From Bacillus sp. N1-1 (GTDB lineage: Bacteria > Bacillota > Bacilli > Bacillales > Guptibacillaceae), in contig NZ_CP046564.1 of the NCBI RefSeq assembly GCF_009818105.1, positions 1,550,001 to 1,614,000 of the forward strand: a stretch of 64,000 bases of DNA. Reading direction: 5' to 3'. A program made the translations under genes and the position numbers. The notes under the pieces are model-generated. The model did no database searches, was not told the DNA's origin, and saw only the letters and a list, made by a program, of their open reading frames with translations. Shown here one piece after another: positions 41,596 through 49,261 of this stretch; position 1 is the stretch's first letter; each line of letters starts with the position of its first letter.

Positions 41596-42870
41596 CTAGA
41601 TGGTGTGTAAGAAAAAGTTTATAAAAAACAGGCTTGCGATAATGTACATCGGTACAGGAACTTCTTTTCCTTTACCTAAAGCGATTTTTAGAAATGGGTA
41701 TGCAATAAAGCCAAATGCAATGCCGTCCACAATGCTGTAGGTGAGCGGAATCATTACGATAATTAAAAATGCAGGAAACCCTTCAGAAAAATCTTGTAGG
41801 GAAATATTTTGAATGGATGTAATCATCAGACCGCCAATAATAATCAAAACTGGCGCAATCGCCGAGTCTGGTATGATTTTAAAAATAGGGATAAAGAATA
41901 ATGATGTTAAGAACAATAACCCTGTTGTAATAGCAGTAAGCCCTGTTCGACCACCAGCTGAAATTCCTGAAGCACTTTCAACAGTCGAGACGGTTGGACT
42001 CGTACCAAAAAGGCCAGATGATATGGCTGAGATCGCGTTTGCTTGATATGACTTAGTAAATTTCCGCTGATCTGGCAGTAAACCGGTTAACAAACCCATA
42101 TTCTCAAAAACAAGAATCATCGCCATTGAGAACGTTGCGATCCAGAATGGCAGCATCAGAATGTCATCGAAAGACATGGCAGCATATACCGATCCGTAGG
42201 ATGAGAATGAAAAGTTATTTTGTTGCCCTGTCTCAATTAGTCCGAGCGACCAAGCGAGTGCAGTTCCAGCTAACATGCTGATAAGAAAATGACCTTTCAC
42301 ATTTCGAATGAAGAGAATGGCAGCTAACCCTAGCGTAGCGAGGGTTGCAATCACATGAGCGGACCCAAGGCTCCCAAGTGCTACAAATGTGGAATCGCTA
42401 GAAACGACGATACCGCCTTTTTGTAGTCCGATGAATGTAAGGAATAAACCAATTCCGACGGTAATCGCTTCTTTTAATGAACGCGGGATTGCTTTTGAAA
42501 GCACACCGGAGAGCGGTGTAAAAGCTGTTATCGCAAATAATATCCCTGCAACAAAGACAGAAGCGAGCGCCACCTCCCAGCTTAATCCCATTGATTCAAC
42601 CATTGTATACGTAAAGAAAGCATTTACACCCATCCCCGGAACGAGGATAATTGGTGCATTTGCATAAAACCCAATTAACAGGCAGCCGACCACTGACGTC
42701 AGGACTGTTGCAATCATTCCTGCTTCGAAAGGAATTCCTGCATCAGCAAGGATTGACGCGTTAACCGCTGCGATATAAACAATCGTAAAAAATGATGTAA
42801 TGCCGGCAAGAATTTCTTTCTTCAGTGAAGTATCGTGAGCCTGAAAATCAAAATTAATTTTCGTTTTCAC
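41596..42870 (-). CDS. AzgA-type purine permease (guanine/hypoxanthine, PbuG/PbuO-like)
   Basis: A 424-residue proton-coupled nucleobase importer with about twelve to fourteen helices. Family phrases include ITSFFTIVYIAAVNASILAD, PIILVPGMGVNAFFTY, SPTVSTVESASGISAGGRTG and PLTYSIVDGIAFGFIAYP. These fit the AzgA branch (guanine, hypoxanthine, adenine). No purine riboswitch fold could be seen in the 164 bp upstream, unlike B. subtilis pbuG. GTG start behind GAAGGGA. It is divergent from a second nucleobase permease gene. Confidence 0.88.
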   Translation of the reverse strand: MKTKINFDFQAHDTSLKKEILAGITSFFTIVYIAAVNASILADAGIPFEAGMIATVLTSVVGCLLIGFYANAPIILVPGMGVNAFFTYTMVESMGLSWEVALASVFVAGILFAITAFTPLSGVLSKAIPRSLKEAITVGIGLFLTFIGLQKGGIVVSSDSTFVALGSLGSAHVIATLATLGLAAILFIRNVKGHFLISMLAGTALAWSLGLIETGQQNNFSFSSYGSVYAAMSFDDILMLPFWIATFSMAMILVFENMGLLTGLLPDQRKFTKSYQANAISAISSGLFGTSPTVSTVESASGISAGGRTGLTAITTGLLFLTSLFFIPIFKIIPDSAIAPVLIIIGGLMITSIQNISLQDFSEGFPAFLIIVMIPLTYSIVDGIAFGFIAYPFLKIALGKGKEVPVPMYIIASLFFINFFLHTI

Positions 42871-43055
42871 TTTATTCCCTTCTTACTTGTGTTTCCCTCT
42901 CCCACCCGTGTATTTGAAAAATCAAATCACCAATAAAATAGTATATCAGAGCAAGGGATGTTTTTATAGTGGAAAAATACGTAATGACCTCCGTGGATCG
43001 CTTTGATAAGATGAAGGTGTGTACATAATTCGTTTTGATGAAAGAAGGCTTTTAC

Positions 43056-44330
43056 ATGCGTAATACGTTATCCGCCCTTCAATGGGCCATCTTTATGATT
43101 GCGGGTTCCATCGTGGCGCCGGTTGCCATTGCAAGCTTGTTCCATCTAGATCCTGCGATGGCAGCAGGGTTTGTTCAGAGAACGATGTTTGTTCTGGGTG
43201 TAGCTGGAATCTTACAGGCGACGCTCGGTCACCGCCTACCGATTAATGAAGGACCTGCAGGATTATGGTGGGGAGTATTTGTTCTTTATGCAGGGTTAAG
43301 TTCTACTTTATTTGGATCTGAGGTAGAGACACTTCAAGCGCTCGAACTCGCAATGATCGCAAGCGGAATTATTTTTATCCTACTGAGCGCATTTGGTTTA
43401 GTGGAGAAGCTATCTCGTCTATTTACACCAGTTGTAACAGGGATTTATCTTCTGCTTCTTGTCGCTCAATTAAGTGGATCCTTTCTTAACGGCATGATGG
43501 GAGTCGGCTATCTAAAAGAGGGGATTGACCTTCGTATAGCAGGGCTATCTCTTCTGCTTGTAGGTGTTTCCATATGGTTTTCTAGGTCGATGCCTGCGAT
43601 GATTCAGCAATATAGTATCCTCATTATCTTAATTTTCGGTTGGATTTTATTTGCTGTTCTTGGGTTAGCGAAGCCAGTCGTTCTTCCAGAAGGAGGATTC
43701 ATTCAATTGCCAGAGGTATTCGCGTTTGGGTATCCAGCCTGGGATTCTGGCATGATTATAACAGCGTTGCTTGTGACGCTTCTTCTTCTTACGAATATGA
43801 TCGCAAGCATTCGCGTTGTAGAAGAAGTGTTAAATAAGCTATCAAATACAAAGCCTATGGGGCGATACAGACAGGCAGGATTCATTTCTGGGATCAATCA
43901 ATTACTAGGAGGCGTATTTTCAGCGGTTGGGAGTGTTCCGATTTCAGGTGCCGCAGGTTTTATTTTAACAACAGGTCTTAAACAAAAGCTTCCATTTATT
44001 TTAGGTAGTGGTTTGATCATCATTATTAGCTTATTCCCTGCTTTGATGGCGTTCTTTGCGGCATTACCTGAACCAGTTGGCTATGCTGTTATTTTTATCG
44101 TGTTTGTTAACATGGTAGGAATTGCATTTAACGAGTTTAAAAAGGATGATTCCGAGGGAAAACCATTTATAATAGGCATTTCCTTCATGGTTGGAATTGG
44201 TACGATGTTTATTCCACCTGAAGCCTTTCAACAAGCCCCGCCAATTGCGGCTTCGATTTTGAATAACGGTCTTATACTTGGTTCGATTACCGCGATTTTG
44301 ACGGAGCAAATCCTTTACAAAAAGCAATAG
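43056..44330 (+). CDS. NCS2-type uracil/xanthine permease family protein
   Basis: A 424-residue membrane transporter with about twelve to fourteen helices. Seen are VAPVAIASLF at the N-terminus, LPINEGPAGLWWGVFVLY, SVPISGAAGFILTTGLKQK and FVNMVGIAFNEFKKDD. It is of the purine/pyrimidine permease type but far from the classic PbuX/UraA, so the substrate is open. ATG 43056 with AAGAAGG seven bases upstream; the frame's earlier codons have no better site. No terminator is obvious before the usp gene 88 bp further on, but that gene has its own predicted promoter. Confidence 0.83.
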   Translation: MRNTLSALQWAIFMIAGSIVAPVAIASLFHLDPAMAAGFVQRTMFVLGVAGILQATLGHRLPINEGPAGLWWGVFVLYAGLSSTLFGSEVETLQALELAMIASGIIFILLSAFGLVEKLSRLFTPVVTGIYLLLLVAQLSGSFLNGMMGVGYLKEGIDLRIAGLSLLLVGVSIWFSRSMPAMIQQYSILIILIFGWILFAVLGLAKPVVLPEGGFIQLPEVFAFGYPAWDSGMIITALLVTLLLLTNMIASIRVVEEVLNKLSNTKPMGRYRQAGFISGINQLLGGVFSAVGSVPISGAAGFILTTGLKQKLPFILGSGLIIIISLFPALMAFFAALPEPVGYAVIFIVFVNMVGIAFNEFKKDDSEGKPFIIGISFMVGIGTMFIPPEAFQQAPPIAASILNNGLILGSITAILTEQILYKKQ

Positions 44331-44345
44331 AAGGAAACGCCTATT

Positions 44346-44388
44346 CGTGATGAATGTCACAGGACTAGTTCCATACTCGTGGTAGTAT
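44346..44388 (+). promoter_or_regulatory. FNR/CRP-type box and -10 element of usp gene 1
   Basis: CGTGA-TGAATG-TCACA (44346-44361) matches the TGTGA-N6-TCACA site at 9 of 10 positions. TAGTAT (44383-44388) serves as -10, with start predicted at 44395. The box centre is exactly 41.5 bp upstream, the class II activator position. There is no -35 hexamer at the correct distance. Confidence 0.55.
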
Positions 44389-44418
44389 GAAAGTAGATTA
44401 GGAGAGGAGAATGTTGAG

Positions 44419-44853
44419 ATGAAAAAATACAATAAAATCCTTGTTGCATTTGATGGATCAGACTTAAGTGTTAAGGCATTAAATGAAGCGATTGCCATGG
44501 CAAAAGAAAATGAATCCATGGAAATTGATATTGTGACTGCTTTAAATCCAACAGCTCAGATTAGCTCCGCCCTCGTTTATGCTAGCATATTGAATGAACT
44601 GAGAAGAGAAGCAGTTCAGATGTTAGAAGGGATAAGTGAAAAGCTGACCGTACAGCTACCCAATCACAAAATAAAGACGAAGGTGCTTGAAGGGAATCCT
44701 GGAAATGAAATTGTAAAATATGCTGATGATCACCAGCGGGATTTAATTATTATGGGAAGCAGAGGTTTGAATGGCTTAAGAGAATGGTTTCTTGGAAGCG
44801 TCAGTCATGCTGTGCTTCAGCAATCTCATTGTCCGGTTCTTATCGTTAAATAA
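44419..44853 (+). CDS. universal stress protein (UspA family)
   Basis: A 144-residue single-domain Usp protein with the nucleotide-binding pattern: KILVAFDGSDLSVKAL at the N-terminus, and GSRGLNGLREWFLGSVS (G-x2-G-x9-G-S/T) near 115-131, so it should bind ATP. Usp proteins help survival in stress, starvation or oxygen limitation, with no agreed biochemical activity. ATG behind GGAGAGGAG. The upstream FNR-type box suggests control by oxygen or redox, as for the second usp gene of this window. Confidence 0.9.
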   Translation: MKKYNKILVAFDGSDLSVKALNEAIAMAKENESMEIDIVTALNPTAQISSALVYASILNELRREAVQMLEGISEKLTVQLPNHKIKTKVLEGNPGNEIVKYADDHQRDLIIMGSRGLNGLREWFLGSVSHAVLQQSHCPVLIVK

Positions 44854-44865
44854 AGAAAGCATGCC

Positions 44866-44891
44866 CGGCATAAATGGCCGGGCGCTTTTTT
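44866..44891. terminator. terminator between usp gene 1 and rpiA
   Basis: GCCCGGC pairs with GCCGGGC, flanked by AAAGC/GCTTT, with a T run; it serves the two convergent genes. Confidence 0.82.
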
Positions 44892-45555
44892 AGTTTTCAA
44901 CATATGTAATGGTATTGTCTTGGCCGATGATCGCCTTCGCTGCATAACCAATAAATAGCCCATTTTCAACTACTCCTGGAAGTTGATTAAGGTGATCATG
45001 TAGAGTAGTTGGGAAGCTAATTTCACCAAATAAACAATCTACAATATAGTTCCCGTTGTCTGTTATAAAAAGGGAATCATTCTCTTTACGAAGGTTTGCT
45101 TCACAACCCAAATTTTGAATGGCGTTTAACGTTTTTAAATAACCAAATTGCGTGATCTCAACAGGAAGAGGGAATGTCCCCAGTTTTTTAACATACTTAC
45201 TGGAATCAGCAACGACAATCATGTGCGTTGAATGATAGGCGATGATTTTTTCTCGAAGCAGTGCGCCGCCTCCCCCTTTTATGAGGGTTAAATCCTCCGT
45301 TAGTTCATCTGCCCCATCAATCGTTAAGTCGATGGTAGAAACGTCCTCTAGTGATAAAAGTGGAATGCCTTGTTCCTGTGCAAGCTTTTCAGTACTTTTA
45401 GATGTGGCAACTCCTGTAATATTCAAGCCTTCTTTCACCATTCTGGCTATTTCAAGAATCGTCCAATAAACGGTACTTCCTGTACCGAGTCCAACAATCA
45501 TACCGTCTTGAATATAGGATGCTGCTTTTTTACCGGCAAGTTGTTTTTCGTTCAC
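44890..45555 (-). CDS. rpiA: ribose-5-phosphate isomerase A
   Basis: Interconverts ribulose 5-phosphate and ribose 5-phosphate in the non-oxidative pentose phosphate pathway. The 221-residue enzyme has the phosphate-binding VGLGTGSTVYW, the catalytic DGADE, and KGGGGALLREK with the conserved lysine. GTG start with GGAGGAG ten bases upstream. It is adjacent to gndA (divergent) and near zwf, so the pathway genes cluster here although each has its own promoter. Confidence 0.93.
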   Translation of the reverse strand: MNEKQLAGKKAASYIQDGMIVGLGTGSTVYWTILEIARMVKEGLNITGVATSKSTEKLAQEQGIPLLSLEDVSTIDLTIDGADELTEDLTLIKGGGGALLREKIIAYHSTHMIVVADSSKYVKKLGTFPLPVEITQFGYLKTLNAIQNLGCEANLRKENDSLFITDNGNYIVDCLFGEISFPTTLHDHLNQLPGVVENGLFIGYAAKAIIGQDNTITYVEN

Positions 45556-45672
45556 AATCCATTCACTCCTCCATTATTTCAATTATCTCATTAAGTATAA
45601 TCGTTATATGGAGAGTTTCCCAATGATGAATTTTGAAAACGCCTTCTTTGCTGTAAACAAAGGGTTAGTATA

Positions 45673-45724
45673 AAAAAAGGATGAAAAGAATTATTACGAA
45701 ATCGATTCTTTTCATCCTTTTTTC
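45673..45724 (+). terminator. strong terminator with no annotated gene in front (candidate small RNA end)
   Basis: A 19-bp perfect stem (45673-45691 with 45705-45723) with a 13-base loop and T-rich end. On the plus strand no gene precedes it: rpiA runs the other way. A TATAAT at 45596-45601 lies about 70 bp upstream with a poor -35. A 16-21 codon frame (ATG 45608 or 45623, stop just before the hairpin, GGAGAG in front of the second ATG) fits between, so a short RNA or peptide mRNA is possible. On the minus strand it lies upstream of rpiA. Confidence 0.5.
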
Positions 45725-45737
45725 TAGTTGCTAATCT

Positions 45738-45766
45738 TTGCACGGTTACGTGGAAAGACGTATAAT
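45738..45766 (+). promoter_or_regulatory. predicted SigA promoter of gndA
   Basis: TTGCAC (45738-45743), a 17-bp spacer and perfect TATAAT (45761-45766). It leaves a leader of about 120 nt before gndA, in which no known riboswitch was recognised. Confidence 0.72.
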
Positions 45767-45895
45767 GCATACTGTCAGGCTGTACGCGTGACTAGCTTAA
45801 TGACAGGTGCACATACTAAAAAGTATTACTTCTGTAATCAAATGAGTTCGCGTCAGTGGGTTCATGAAAACAAGAAATGAGCTGGAGGGAATAAG

Positions 45896-47308
45896 ATGTC
45901 AAAACAACAAATTGGTGTAATTGGGTTAGCCGTTATGGGGAAGAACCTTGCGATGAATATCGAAAGTCGCGGCTATTCCGTTTCAGTGTACAATCGCTCG
46001 GAAGAAAAAACGAAAGAAATGATGTCTGAAGTTGAAGGACGAAACTTTCAGGATACATACAGCATTGAAGAGTTCGTTCAATCACTTGAAACACCTAGAA
46101 AAATCTTGCTAATGGTTAAAGCAGGTATGCCAACAGATGCAACCATTGATCAGTTGCTTCCACATCTTGATAAAGATGATATTATCATTGACGGCGGGAA
46201 TGCTTTCTTTAAAGACACGCAGAAGCGTAGCGAAGATTTGAAAGAAAAAGGTATTCGCTTTATTGGTACTGGCGTTTCAGGTGGGGAAGAAGGTGCATTA
46301 AACGGTCCTTCGATTATGCCTGGTGGACAACCGGATGCATTTAGTGAAGTTGAAGATATCTTTAAAGCAATCGCAGCAAACGTTGATGGCGATCCTTGTA
46401 CAACTTACATTGGTCCAGACGGCGCTGGTCATTATGTGAAAATGGTGCATAACGGCATCGAGTATGGTGACATGCAGTTAATCGGCGAAGCTTATTACAT
46501 GATGAAGAACGTGCTTGGTCTTTCAACTGATGAACTTCACGAAGTATTTAAAGAATGGAATAAAGGTGAGCTTGATAGCTACCTAATCGAAATCACAGCA
46601 GATATCTTTACGAAGAAAGATCCTGAAACAGGGAAAGCTCTTGTTGATGTGATTCTTGATACAGCTGGTCAGAAAGGTACTGGTAAATGGACAAGCCAGA
46701 GTGCCCTAGATCTTGGTGTACCACTTTCAATCATTACGGAATCTGTTTTCTCCCGCTTTATTTCTGCAATGAAAGAAGAGCGCGTGAAAGCAAGCAAGCT
46801 TCTTGCGGGACCTAATGTACCAGCGTTTGATGGTAATAAAGAAGACCTAATCGAGAAGATCCGCAAAGCGCTATATTTAAGTAAAATTTGTTCATACGCT
46901 CAAGGCTTCGCTCAAATGCGTTCGGCTTCAGATGAGTATGAATGGAATCTTGATTACGGTTCAATCGCAATGATCTTCCGCGGTGGTTGCATTATTCGTG
47001 CAGGTTTCCTTCAAAACATTAAAGAAGCATACGACCGTGAGCCTAGCTTAACAAACCTTCTTCTAGATCCTTACTTCAAAGAGATCGTTGAATCTTACCA
47101 GAGCGCTGCTCGTGATATCGTATCACTTGCCGTACAGCGCGGAATTCCGGTTCCTGGTCTTGCAAGTGCGATTGCTTATTATGATAGCTATCGTAGCGAA
47201 ACATTGCCAGCAAACCTTCTACAAGCACAGCGCGACTACTTTGGCGCTCATACGTATCAACGAATTGACCGCGAAGGCGTATTCCACACAGAATGGCTTG
47301 AAGACTAA
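45896..47308 (+). CDS. gndA: 6-phosphogluconate dehydrogenase (decarboxylating), GndA type
   Basis: Oxidises 6-phosphogluconate to ribulose 5-phosphate and CO2 with reduction of NADP. The 470-residue protein has the nucleotide-binding [15 protein letters not shown], the NRS loop (VYNRSEEKT) that selects NADP, the substrate/catalytic stretch [20 protein letters not shown], and [13 protein letters not shown] with the catalytic lysine. Length matches B. subtilis GndA. ATG with GGAGGG upstream. Its stop is followed within three bases by a long repeat block that also occurs behind zwf. Confidence 0.94.
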   Translation: MSKQQIGVIGLAVMGKNLAMNIESRGYSVSVYNRSEEKTKEMMSEVEGRNFQDTYSIEEFVQSLETPRKILLMVKAGMPTDATIDQLLPHLDKDDIIIDGGNAFFKDTQKRSEDLKEKGIRFIGTGVSGGEEGALNGPSIMPGGQPDAFSEVEDIFKAIAANVDGDPCTTYIGPDGAGHYVKMVHNGIEYGDMQLIGEAYYMMKNVLGLSTDELHEVFKEWNKGELDSYLIEITADIFTKKDPETGKALVDVILDTAGQKGTGKWTSQSALDLGVPLSIITESVFSRFISAMKEERVKASKLLAGPNVPAFDGNKEDLIEKIRKALYLSKICSYAQGFAQMRSASDEYEWNLDYGSIAMIFRGGCIIRAGFLQNIKEAYDREPSLTNLLLDPYFKEIVESYQSAARDIVSLAVQRGIPVPGLASAIAYYDSYRSETLPANLLQAQRDYFGAHTYQRIDREGVFHTEWLED

Positions 47309-47310
47309 AA

Positions 47311-47660
47311 GAAAAGCGGAGCGTGCCCGTTTAAATCCGTAGGATGTTGGAGCCCTATCGAATTAGACGTTTTTTGTCTCAATCGATAGGGCGAAACAGC
47401 CGGAGGATTTGGCACGCGCAGCTAGACAAGAAAAGCGGAGACGAGCGTTTAGAAACGGAGATATTGGAACTCTTGAACTAGAACACGGTCTTTGTGTTCT
47501 GGTGAAAGAGTGAAATATCGCAGTTTCTGCGAGTCACAGCTAGACAAGAAAAGCGGAAGCGCCCGTTTAGCCTCGACAAGCGCTGGAGTCCCATAAAAAG
47601 AACATGTTCTTTGTGTCAGAGCGAGAAGTGACCATGTCTGAGTCCTTCCGCTAAACATCA
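47311..47660 (+). repeat. tandem block of three hairpin repeat units after gndA
   Basis: Three head-to-tail units of about 110-120 bp (about 47311-47430, 47431-47546, 47547-47660). Each opens with AAAAGCGGA, and the two junctions share CAGCTAGACAAGAAAAGCGG. Each unit folds back on itself, e.g. GCCCTATCGA with TCGATAGGGC in unit 1. Unit 2 matches the minus-strand element after zwf over more than 90 bp. It contains no gene and fills most of the 408-bp gap 47309-47716. Confidence 0.85.
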
Positions 47661-47662
47661 TT

Positions 47663-47714
47663 AAAAAACGCTACTCACTCCCCGTTCAAAGGGGAGTGGA
47701 GTAGCGTTTTTTTT
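47663..47714. terminator. terminator between the gndA repeats and the membrane pseudogene
   Basis: A stem of 21 pairs with one bulge (AAAAAACGCTACTC and ACTCCCC against GGGGAGT and GAGTAGCGTTTTTT) followed by T. It serves the convergent transcripts. Confidence 0.9.
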
Positions 47715-47716
47715 AG

Positions 47717-48288
47717 CTAAGCCTTGTGGTTAAGATCATTGAAAACCTTTTTCCCGAACTGAATGACCTGAAGTAAACAACCAATGATGATAACAAGGAA
47801 GCTTACGTAAATCAGTGACCATTTAATCGATGTGAAAAATGGTGCACACCAGGCAAAGAGTGAAAAGCTACGTGGATAAAAGAACATGATAAGTGAGGTT
47901 GCGATGTTTTCTAAGTAGTCGAAAATGACACCAAATGAGGGAAGTAAGCTTAAGAATAACCATTTTCCATTCGTGACTGATCGATATAAGATCGTAATTG
48001 AAGTGATTAAAAAGAACCAATACACAAGCGGCCAGATAAGGTCAAAACTAAAGCGTTCTTTAATGTAATAGCTTCTCCCGGCTTCTCCATATGCTTCTGC
48101 AACGTCATAGAGCTTCTCCGGAGTGTAAAAGAATGAGCCATCAGGGGATTCAGCGTTTGGGTGATCTCATAAGATTTGTTCGAAACTTGAGGGAGGACAA
48201 AGGTAAGGAAGAGTGCAAAAATGACGACAGAAATGAACCAGATCGTTGGCGTTATACGAGAACGAAGCTTTAGAAATTGTAATTTCAT
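47717..48288 (-). pseudogene. frameshifted gene for a multi-helix membrane protein
   Basis: Two overlapping frames together describe one protein of about 190 residues. The first (ATG 48288 behind GGAGG) gives MKLQFLKLRSRITPTIWFIS and a first helix, up to about VSNKSYE. The rest is in another frame, DHPNAESPDGSFFYTPEKLY then EAYGEAGRSYYIKERFSFDL, followed by three more helices to the stop at 47717. The switch lies near 48160-48175; a single missing base would explain it (572 bp, one short of a multiple of three). The protein seems to be a conserved four-helix membrane protein of unknown function. Sequencing error, a real mutation or programmed shifting cannot be told apart; no slippery heptamer was seen. 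Confidence 0.75.
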
Positions 48289-48333
48289 CAGTACCTCCAC
48301 TCGTTTTTTGACTGTCATCTCGAGGTATAATGA

Positions 48334-48356
48334 AAGCCAGGGGGGTACCCTGGCTT
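48334..48356. terminator. hairpin after the cyclase-family gene
   Basis: AAGCCAGGG pairs with CCCTGGCTT around GGGTA, nine bases beyond the stop. It lacks a clear T tract, so termination is uncertain. Confidence 0.45.
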
Positions 48357-48364
48357 ATGCAATC

Positions 48365-48988
48365 TTATGCTTCTTTTAATCCTTCGAATAATAAAACGCG
48401 AGCGGGTGATGCATCTGTTCCCTGAAGTTTTAAAGGTGCAGCAACCATGAAGTATTCTCCAGCTGCCACGTCTTTTAGGCGTAAGCCTTCCATGATGATA
48501 ACATCCTTCTCAAATAAAGAGCGGTGTGTAGGGTGCTCAGGCTGGCTACGTTCGATACCAAGGCCGTCTACGCCAACTCCGCGAATGTTTCGCTCTGCAA
48601 GATAGCGTGCAGCGTCTTCACCTACAAAAACAAAGTCAAAATTAAATTCTTCTTCGAAAGAGTTTTGAGATTTGAAAAGGATAAAGTCTCCTTCTTGAAT
48701 GTCTTCCGATTCAATATCCTTGTCAGAGATAGCGCCTTTTACATCTGTTACGTCAATTACTTTGGCTTTACCAACTAGATCTTCTTGATTAATCGATTCA
48801 AACGTTGCTCCATCATTCATCATATGAAGCGGTGCATCTACGTGAGTGCCCGTATGTACATCGAGAGAAAGGCGAGACTCTGTTACATGTCCATTTGTCG
48901 TCGTGTTGATTTCAGGTTGTTTTTCTTCTTTGTTCTTATAAACAGCCATTCCATTAAAAATTGGTGCACTTACATCATACATTTTCAT
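48365..48988 (-). CDS. cyclase-family (KynB-like) metal-dependent hydrolase
   Basis: A 207-residue member of the putative cyclase/kynurenine formamidase family, hydrolases that use zinc or manganese. The metal-binding signature HTGTHVDAPLHM is intact (about 50-61), and GVDGLGIERSQPEHPTHRSLF matches the second half of the active site. No tryptophan-catabolism genes accompany it, so kynurenine formamidase activity is not supported by context. ATG 48988 with AAAGGAAG upstream. Single gene. Confidence 0.85.
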   Translation of the reverse strand: MKMYDVSAPIFNGMAVYKNKEEKQPEINTTTNGHVTESRLSLDVHTGTHVDAPLHMMNDGATFESINQEDLVGKAKVIDVTDVKGAISDKDIESEDIQEGDFILFKSQNSFEEEFNFDFVFVGEDAARYLAERNIRGVGVDGLGIERSQPEHPTHRSLFEKDVIIMEGLRLKDVAAGEYFMVAAPLKLQGTDASPARVLLFEGLKEA

Positions 48989-49026
48989 AAAAAAAACACT
49001 TCCTTTCAAATAGTAGTGTATATGAT

Positions 49027-49060
49027 AAAGAAAGATACGTGAAGCACGTATCTTTCTTTT
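49027..49060. terminator. terminator downstream of the zwf repeat element
   Basis: A 15-bp perfect stem (AAAGAAAGATACGTG arm, loop AAG) with T-rich flanks. It would end the zwf transcript after the repeat and sits in front of the cyclase gene. Confidence 0.75.
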
Positions 49061-49067
49061 GTCATTT

Positions 49068-49261
49068 TTAATTGCAATAAACTGCTCGTCTTCGCTTTAC
49101 GTGAGATCCAGCTGCAGTGAGCAGACACTCGGTCACTTTCGCTTTACCGTGCTAGCTACGACTCGCAGAAACTACGATATTTCACTCTTTCATAGGAACA
49201 CAAACACCGTGTTCCCATTCAAGAGTTCCAATATCTCCGTTTCTAAACGCTCGTCTTCGCT
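49068..49261 (-). repeat. repeat element after zwf, related to the gndA block
   Basis: Read on the minus strand, it starts directly after the zwf stop with AAAGCGAAGACGAGCGTTTA. It then matches unit 2 of the gndA block (GAAACGGAGATATTGGAACT, then AACACGG, GTGTTC, GAAAGAGTGAAATATCG, GTTTCTGCGAGTC, AGCTAG) with a few substitutions. A second, more divergent unit follows (AAAGCGAAAGTGACC). So both copies have the same orientation relative to the gene they follow. Confidence 0.82.

Noticed and set aside
42871..43055. Purine riboswitch between the two nucleobase permease genes
   Set aside because: None of the conserved junction or loop sequences of the purine aptamer could be found on either strand.
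47309..47660. CRISPR array, because of repeated units after gndA
   Set aside because: Units are about 115 bp, self-complementary and directly abutting, with no short repeat-spacer periodicity and no cas genes.
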